In this document: in pieces, positions 4,683-5,003 of the stretch
Layout: each line of letters opens with the position of its first letter
Position numbering within the stretch: the first letter of the stretch is position 1
Notes under the pieces: generated by a model
Database searches by the model: none
What the model saw: the letters and a program-made list of their open reading frames with translations, nothing else
What the model was told of the DNA's origin: nothing
Origin: Verrucomicrobiales bacterium
GTDB lineage: Bacteria > Verrucomicrobiota > Verrucomicrobiia > Limisphaerales > UBA1100
Length of the DNA: 5,003 bases
NCBI GenBank assembly: GCA_011523245.1
Contig: WTHG01000117.1
Location: forward strand, 1-5,003
Direction: 5' to 3'
Translations under genes and position numbers: made by a program

Positions 4683-4934
4683 ATGAATAACGCAGAAGAG
4701 TATTACGTAAAACTTGGTCAACGATTGATTAAGGATTGCGAAGAAAACAAAATCTATGCTTCTAATTCAAAACAACCATTGGAGAAACAACGGCAATTGG
4801 ATGAGAAGTGGAACGCAGCTGTGACTGCAGGGAATAAACTGGTGACCTACGGTACAACGTGGACACGGTTTAAATCTGTTGATGACCTGACACAACTTGA
4901 GAAAGAAGTAGTGTTAGAACAAATTAAAGTATAA
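4683..4934 (+). CDS. Hypothetical 83-aa phage protein
   Basis: The open frame could begin at a TTG at 4653, but the ATG at 4683 has TGGAG at 4671-4675 seven bases upstream and is the better start. The product (MNNAEEYYVKLGQRLIKD...) is charged and probably helical, with Trp and Thr in TYGTTWTRF near the middle to C-terminal part. It has no cysteines other than one near residue 19, and no membrane segment. I do not recognise the family. Size alone invites comparison with PqqD (about 90 aa), but I see no PqqD-like sequence pattern. Its stop is two bases before the tRNA, so the gene and tRNA may share a transcript. Confidence 0.75.
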   Translation: MNNAEEYYVKLGQRLIKDCEENKIYASNSKQPLEKQRQLDEKWNAAVTAGNKLVTYGTTWTRFKSVDDLTQLEKEVVLEQIKV

Positions 4935-4935
4935 C

Positions 4936-5003
4936 GTCCTTGTAGCTCAACTGGATAGAGCATCGGCCTTCTAAGCCGAGGGTTGCAGGTTCGACTCCTG
5001 CCA
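4936..5003 (+). tRNA. tRNA-Arg (anticodon UCU), 3' end cut by the window
   Basis: The cloverleaf is clear. The 5' acceptor strand is GTCCTTG (4936-4942). The D stem is GCTC/GAGC. The anticodon stem is TCGGC (4963-4967) with GCCGA (4975-4979), and the loop CTTCTAA has TCT at 4970-4972. The variable loop is GGGTT. The T arm is GCAGG-TTCGACT-CCTGC. The last two bases, CA, begin the 3' acceptor strand and pair with the 5' strand; the rest is outside the window. It would decode AGA (and AGG by wobble), a frequent Arg codon in these genes. Confidence 0.95.

Noticed and set aside
1..5003. CRISPR arrays, insertion sequences, rRNA
   Set aside because: I see no regularly spaced repeats, no transposase-like product or terminal inverted repeats, and no rRNA-like sequence.

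Overview
The window looks like part of a lytic, T4-like marine myovirus genome (pelagimyophage or cyanophage style). This is inferred from gene style, not from a hallmark structural gene. The sequence is AT-rich and every convincing gene lies on the + strand. Genes overlap or abut. TAAATA-type late-promoter motifs sit at gene junctions, and a tRNA-Arg(UCU) begins two bases after a stop codon. Several products belong to families I associate with marine T4-like phages: an APS-kinase-like P-loop protein, an NMN-adenylyltransferase-like protein, a DUF2061 membrane protein and a SPASM-type radical SAM protein.

Layout. 2-106: C-terminal end of an unidentified gene. 107-222: a 116-nt leader with a possible late promoter and competing hairpins. 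223-1503: a 426-aa Glu/Asp-rich protein with a coiled coil and a proline-rich linker. 1472-1909: an unrecognised 145-aa protein. 1891-2811: a radical SAM enzyme with one auxiliary-cluster cysteine set. 2808-3245 and 3140-3517: kinase and nucleotidyltransferase domains in two frames, probably a split or frameshifted bifunctional enzyme. 3480-3665: DUF2061. 3662-4264: a small SDR-fold protein. 4298-4369: a 23-codon gene whose product is an almost textbook PqqA, the peptide precursor of the redox cofactor PQQ. 4378-4626 and 4683-4934: two small phage-type proteins separated by a weak terminator-like hairpin. 4936-5003: tRNA-Arg, cut by the window edge.

Genes from 223 to 4264 form a chain of overlapping reading frames (overlaps of 32, 19, 4, 106, 38 and 4 bp), so they are probably co-transcribed and translationally coupled. 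pqqA stands apart: it has a TAAATA-type late-promoter candidate 28 bp upstream of its ATG and the only AGGAGG Shine-Dalgarno I found in the window.

The most notable result is the virus-borne pqqA. No pqqB, C, D or E is visible here, so the peptide would have to feed the host pathway. PqqA is consumed one per PQQ made, which gives a virus a plausible reason to carry only the precursor. Cyanobacteria are not known as PQQ makers, so a PQQ-synthesising proteobacterial host (for example a methylotroph or marine alphaproteobacterium) is inferred. The NMN-adenylyltransferase-like, SDR and PqqA genes could together form a redox-cofactor module, but that link is speculative.
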